Assembly: GCA_012064415.1 (NCBI GenBank)
Contig: SSNU01000358.1
Coordinates: 1 to 64,000, forward strand
Length of the DNA: 64,000 nt
Reading direction: 5' to 3'
DNA from: Gyrodactylus bullatarudis
Taxonomy: Eukaryota; Platyhelminthes; Monogenea; Gyrodactylidea; Gyrodactylidae
The position numbers and the translations under genes were made by a program. Numbering within the stretch: position 1 is the stretch's first letter; each line of letters opens with the position of its first letter. Below are positions 60,099 through 64,000 of this stretch, piece by piece. The notes below the pieces were generated by a model. It was not told the DNA's origin. It saw nothing but the letters and a program-made list of their open reading frames with translations, and did no database searches.

Positions 60099-61353
60099 TT
60101 GAAAATTTATAAATTTGCAAATTTAAAACAATCAAACGACAAATTTTATGACAATTAGTTCTTAAAAATACCCGCGAGACTTTAAATTGAAAATTTCTGA
60201 AATTAAATATCTAAAGATTTTAGATTCTAAAATCAGTGATTTTAATTCATCTGAAATAACTTGTTTCCAGCAACAAGCTTCAAAATTAAATTAAAGATGA
60301 TTTTGGTATAAGAATATTCAGAAATAATTACTAATTTCAACCAACTGTCCATCTACCGTTTGGACTGAGAGGATCTCAGTGAAAAATTTTCAGTTAAAGG
60401 TGTATAAGTATGAATATTCTTTTTCAAAAAAGGTTAAGAATTTCTGCAGCGAAAAAAATGCACGAAAAATTTCCAAAAACGTAATAAAAAAAAGTTTCTT
60501 GTTTTTACTGACGTTAATTTATGTAATAAACAGATTAATTTTTATATATTAATTTACATGCTTATACTTGTTAGTAGTTTACAAATTTAATAAATAATTA
60601 ATTATTTTGAATAATAAAATTACACCTCGAATTGACAGAATGTTAAATATCTTGGCAACGATTTTATATTTATTTGTTTTAATTAACACCATTGGATCAG
60701 CATGTATAATTTTCTTTCTCACCTAGGTGGTACGTTTTACAATCATTCTATACATAAAAAATCTCTTCGTGTTGTTGCAAGTCATTTAAATAGTTTTATT
60801 CACTTATTAGTCTGAAAATACATCATGTACACATTTTTCATCCTCATGTCCTCATTAATCTACATTATACCACCAATTTATATATATAATACTATTGTTA
60901 TTACCAAAATAATTGTGTATTTTCTTATGCAAATCAAGGGGAAATTTATGCATACAACCTGTGTTTCTTGTATTTTTTACATTTTTCTTTGCTTTGTTGA
61001 AAAAAATAAATATTTCATTCAAAGACGCATATTTTTTTCATTCTTCAATGCTATACAATTAATTTCTCAAAAGCCTAAAATCCTATATTTCTTTTAAGGT
61101 TTGATATTTATACGTACAGTTGGTTGATGTGAAGTTGAGAATCTGGATTTTACAAAAATCTCAAGGATTCGATTTTGTTAACCTCCTCGTTTTAAATCTA
61201 GATTAAATTTTTAATCTATAAACTTATGAATTAGATATTTTAATACGTTTAATTTTAATAATTTTAACTTCTTAATGGTATATGATTTACTCTCTTCCAA
61301 AATTAATTTATCACAAGTAAAAGTTTTTACCTGGAAACTGTTATTACAAATTT
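60099..61353. other. Upstream of DDX46; AT-rich, nothing recognised
   Basis: Contains the DDX46 promoter and 5' UTR somewhere in its first few hundred bases. An open frame of 90 codons at 60825-61097 is hydrophobic and Phe/Ile-rich, as expected of translated AT-rich DNA, and is not called. Confidence 0.5.
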
Positions 61354-61999
61354 ATGGGCGCTGTCGATTTATTTGACTCATACAAATCCCTTTACAGAAT
61401 TGATCATAGATCAAAAATTGGTATTCAAATGAATTCTCAATAGCTCAAGCATAAACGCATGGCTTCTTTACAAAAGAGACATGATTAAATGCCAAAATGA
61501 AAAGCCAATGGAGATCTTTCAAGTTTTCAGTAGCCAGAATCCCTTATCAGAGAAACTTGTGAACCTACACCAAGGATTATTATACCTGAAGTTCACCTAA
61601 TATTCGAAGGAAATGTTCTTTAGAAAACATTGAAGAAATTCTGAATCGCAGTACAGGCAAGTCAGACCTGAAGATTCATAAACCAATACGAGTTGTCAAG
61701 GACAAAGATCGACGAGCATGTTTTACATGCAAGAAGAAATATAATTTCTTTTGGGAAACCTGCAAAATATTTTTATGTATAAGCTCGAGTAAAAATTGCT
61801 ATTATTCCTATCATAATAAATAAAAGATATTTGTCGCTAACAAGTAGTTAAGTAATTTTCTATAACCTTTGATTACCATAAGGTCGTATACGACCTGATT
61901 CAGATCGACATAAAGTTTTTTTAACAGAACATGATGAATAAGTTAGTGAAAAAATCAAATAAAAAGCTCAATTGGTTTTTTCTCCTGGTAACGATCGGG
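61354..61999 (+). pseudogene. Decayed piggyBac transposase, C-terminal part, with 3' end
   Basis: Read across stops and at least one frameshift, the segment gives MGAVDLFDSYKSLYRIDHRS, then SINAWLLYKRD, then a terminal cysteine motif RRACFTCKK ... ETCKIFLC ... NCYYSYHN. This order (MGGVD, NAWLLY, then a C-terminal zinc-binding domain ending Cys-Tyr/Phe-x-x-Tyr-His) is that of piggyBac-family transposases. A TAG breaks the first block and another stop lies soon after. The transposase remnant ends near 61822. Downstream, a palindrome GGTCGTATACGACC and a GGGTTAA (TTAA at 62000-62003) look like the element's 3' end. The N-terminal part and the left end were not found. Clearly inactive. Confidence 0.7.
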
Positions 62000-62003
62000 T
62001 TAA

Positions 62004-63876
62004 AGATTGTTAGGGAACCAGATCATGTTGCCTACTTTTGCCATTTGAAGACAAACATTCTGAAGTATAAATTGTATTGGCCAGAGAGAAAATAATTTAA
62101 CTCTTTATGAGAGAAAAGGATGAAGCATGTTCTAAGATAAGCGGAATACGCTCGAGATTTTACGATGTAAGAACAGGGAAGTCACACAAAATTCCAGACC
62201 CATAATCCAAATAGGGGGAGGAAAAGTGATTTGAATAGAAAGATGCTCAAATCTGGCTTAATGACATATCTCCGGATAAAATAATAGCTTTTGCAACGGA
62301 TCTTTTTAAGGTTTTCATGAGAGTGCACGTTCGTGCTTAGATTATTGTCATAGAGGGCCTTTGATGACAGCTACAACATCATAAGGGAATGGATAAAGAT
62401 GTGCCTTTGAGAACTACAACTTTAGCATATTACTAAGGGAAGTAATGACTTTTACGATGATTTTAACTAACTGAAGAGGGTTGATTTAGAATTTCTAGGT
62501 CTTGAAAAAAGCCCTTTTGACTCTAGCTAATCTTATCTATACTAATAACTGTCAAAAAGTTTTCTGGGCATGAATGATCAAATTTCAGTTTGAATCCTCC
62601 TTTTGGAAATTGAGTATTTTATCCTGATCAAATCTGTTGTATATTTCGACATGAATCTATTGAAAAATTTTTATAAAATGAAATAACTTTTTTGCACCAA
62701 GTCTATAAAGCCAAGACCATCGGATGTAGAGAGAAAAGTTTTTCAACTTATCCAATTTTTTTCGCAGAATTTTAGAAACTTTAATTTAAAATTGAAAAAA
62801 TAGTTTTTTTATTAAGATAAGGTTTATATTCTTCTAAGCTTCTAATCGTTATGGGAAATCTTTATTATTCTCTTATTATTGCAACTTTTTTCATGCATTA
62901 AGCTTTCATTTTGCCGAAATTCAGCTTCAAATTGCCGAATAAATGTGAAATCATTGAATTCGTAAAGAAAAGTTCAACGTCCTTAATTGCAATAACTTTT
63001 CTCAGAATCTTTTTTCCAAATTCTACAGCGGATTCAAAATTTTCATTCGTTTCCAAATTAATATTCAATTTATTCATGAATTTTAGAATTTTAGAAAAAT
63101 CACTTTTTTGAAATTTAATGTCTGAGAATTTGTGAAGAATCAAAATATAATTCGTTATTTTTAGTTGAAATATATTTATCTGGTCTTTAAAGTCTTAAAA
63201 TCAACGAATTTTTGATCTTTTTTGGATTCATTTTGATTTCCCGCCTTATATAATGACTAATGGAAATCCTTACGGAAAATTTTCGACTCTCGATACGTCT
63301 TATTTTCTGATATCCATGAGTTTCACAGTGCACTGTGTTTATTAACACTTTTTGCATTTCATGTGTTATAAATAATTAGAAGAGCTGGTGAAATCAAGTG
63401 TTCCCGTAAAAACTGTAAGATTTCCTGTAATAAAATACCAAATTTTTTGTCTATAAAGATGCTATATGATGCATAGTTTTCGATAATAATTATCATCTGT
63501 ACCTAATCATTTTGAGAATTTCAATGTGAACTTCACATTAGAAAAATGTACTTTTATTAAGTAATTGAATGAGCATAGAGAACTGCATTTCGTTTATCCA
63601 ATATTATATTATTTTTTGAATAAACCTACTACATACTACACTTTATATTAGACTCAACACACAATAAATTGTATTAATACTCTTTAACTGGTATTAATAC
63701 ACTTACGATTATATATTTACTATACTTATTAACTAACTACATCGTGAAATTATGAAGCAGTTGATTGTTAAAAGTCATTGAGAAATATTCATGATAATAA
63801 TGTAATGAATATTGTAAAATTATGAATGAAATTATTTGTAGTATGCAATCTTATCGATATTTGGAGAATTAGAATA
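62004..63876. other. AT-rich intergenic region, nothing recognised
   Basis: No supported gene. Part of 62004-62500 is less AT-rich than the rest and may be decayed mobile-element coding sequence, but no motif could be assigned. The open frames at 62898-63143 are AT-biased and overlap on both strands. Confidence 0.45.
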
Positions 63877-64000
63877 AAGATATATTTAAGGGCCATATCT
63901 ACAATTCCATAAAGCATCATCAGTGGCAATACTTTAATGATGATAAAAGTTAAGAATTCATTAAAGATTTACAAATTATGAAAGAAATAGTAAATGTCAA
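63877..64000 (-). mobile_element. Second Penelope-like 3' tail (cut by window edge)
   Basis: Aligns with 24131-24250 in the same orientation: AAGATATATT, the CATCATCAGTGG block, AAGTTAAGAATTCATT and ATGAAAGAAATAGTAAA recur in order. By analogy, a GIY-YIG coding end would lie just beyond the right edge of the window on the minus strand. Its hammerhead-like motif is at 63892-63927, with a degenerate GAAA box. Confidence 0.75.

Noticed and set aside
60825..61097. 90-codon plus-strand frame upstream of DDX46
   Set aside because: Low-complexity Phe/Ile/Tyr-rich translation of AT-rich DNA with no support.

Overview
This is an AT-rich animal nuclear window. Spliced genes, GT-AG introns, AATAAA signals after the coding ends, and animal-type families (a KIF26/VAB-8 type kinesin, a PIAS SUMO ligase, annexins, a secreted S1 protease) exclude a prokaryote. 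Many introns are extremely short: 24, 26, 29, 30, 32, 37, 39 and 42 nt, next to others above 1 kb. Such tiny introns with roughly 5 kb per gene would suit a genome-reduced animal such as an orthonectid or dicyemid. That placement is inference only.

Layout. 1-14.5 kb: gene-poor, full of old dispersed repeats, with one weak candidate two-exon secreted peptide (6495-6867). 14.56-21.1 kb: an atypical KIF26/VAB-8-like kinesin (+) with a broken P-loop; its 5' end is unresolved. 22.5-23.1 kb: a single-exon cysteine-containing protein I do not recognise (-). 24.1-27.2 kb: a retroelement nest, where a Penelope-like GIY-YIG fragment (-) abuts a frameshifted LINE (+). 27.36-35.9 kb: a compact housekeeping cluster of RPB10 (-), RpS16 (+), ALKBH6 (-) and PIAS (+), with only 66-106 bp between coding ends. 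36-42.9 kb: no gene, but a TTAA-flanked piggyBac-type MITE and a near-perfect 96-bp-arm foldback carrying a hammerhead-like core. 43-47.5 kb: two tandem annexins, both 339 aa. 47.97-49.1 kb: a three-TM protein of unknown family. 51.3-52.1 kb: a secreted chymotrypsin-fold protease. 52.7-60.1 kb: a complete 12-exon DDX46/Prp5 helicase (-), 1030 aa. 61.35-62.0 kb: a decayed piggyBac transposase. 63.88-64 kb: a second copy of the Penelope 3' end.

The genes do not form a pathway. The shared themes are basic nuclear functions (transcription, splicing, translation, sumoylation) in compact genes, and repeats filling introns and intergenic DNA. The most unusual signals are hammerhead-ribozyme-like motifs in Penelope 3' ends and in the foldback, ultrashort introns, and intron turnover between the annexin twins. 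All exon models were read by eye and checked for phase; no database search was run.
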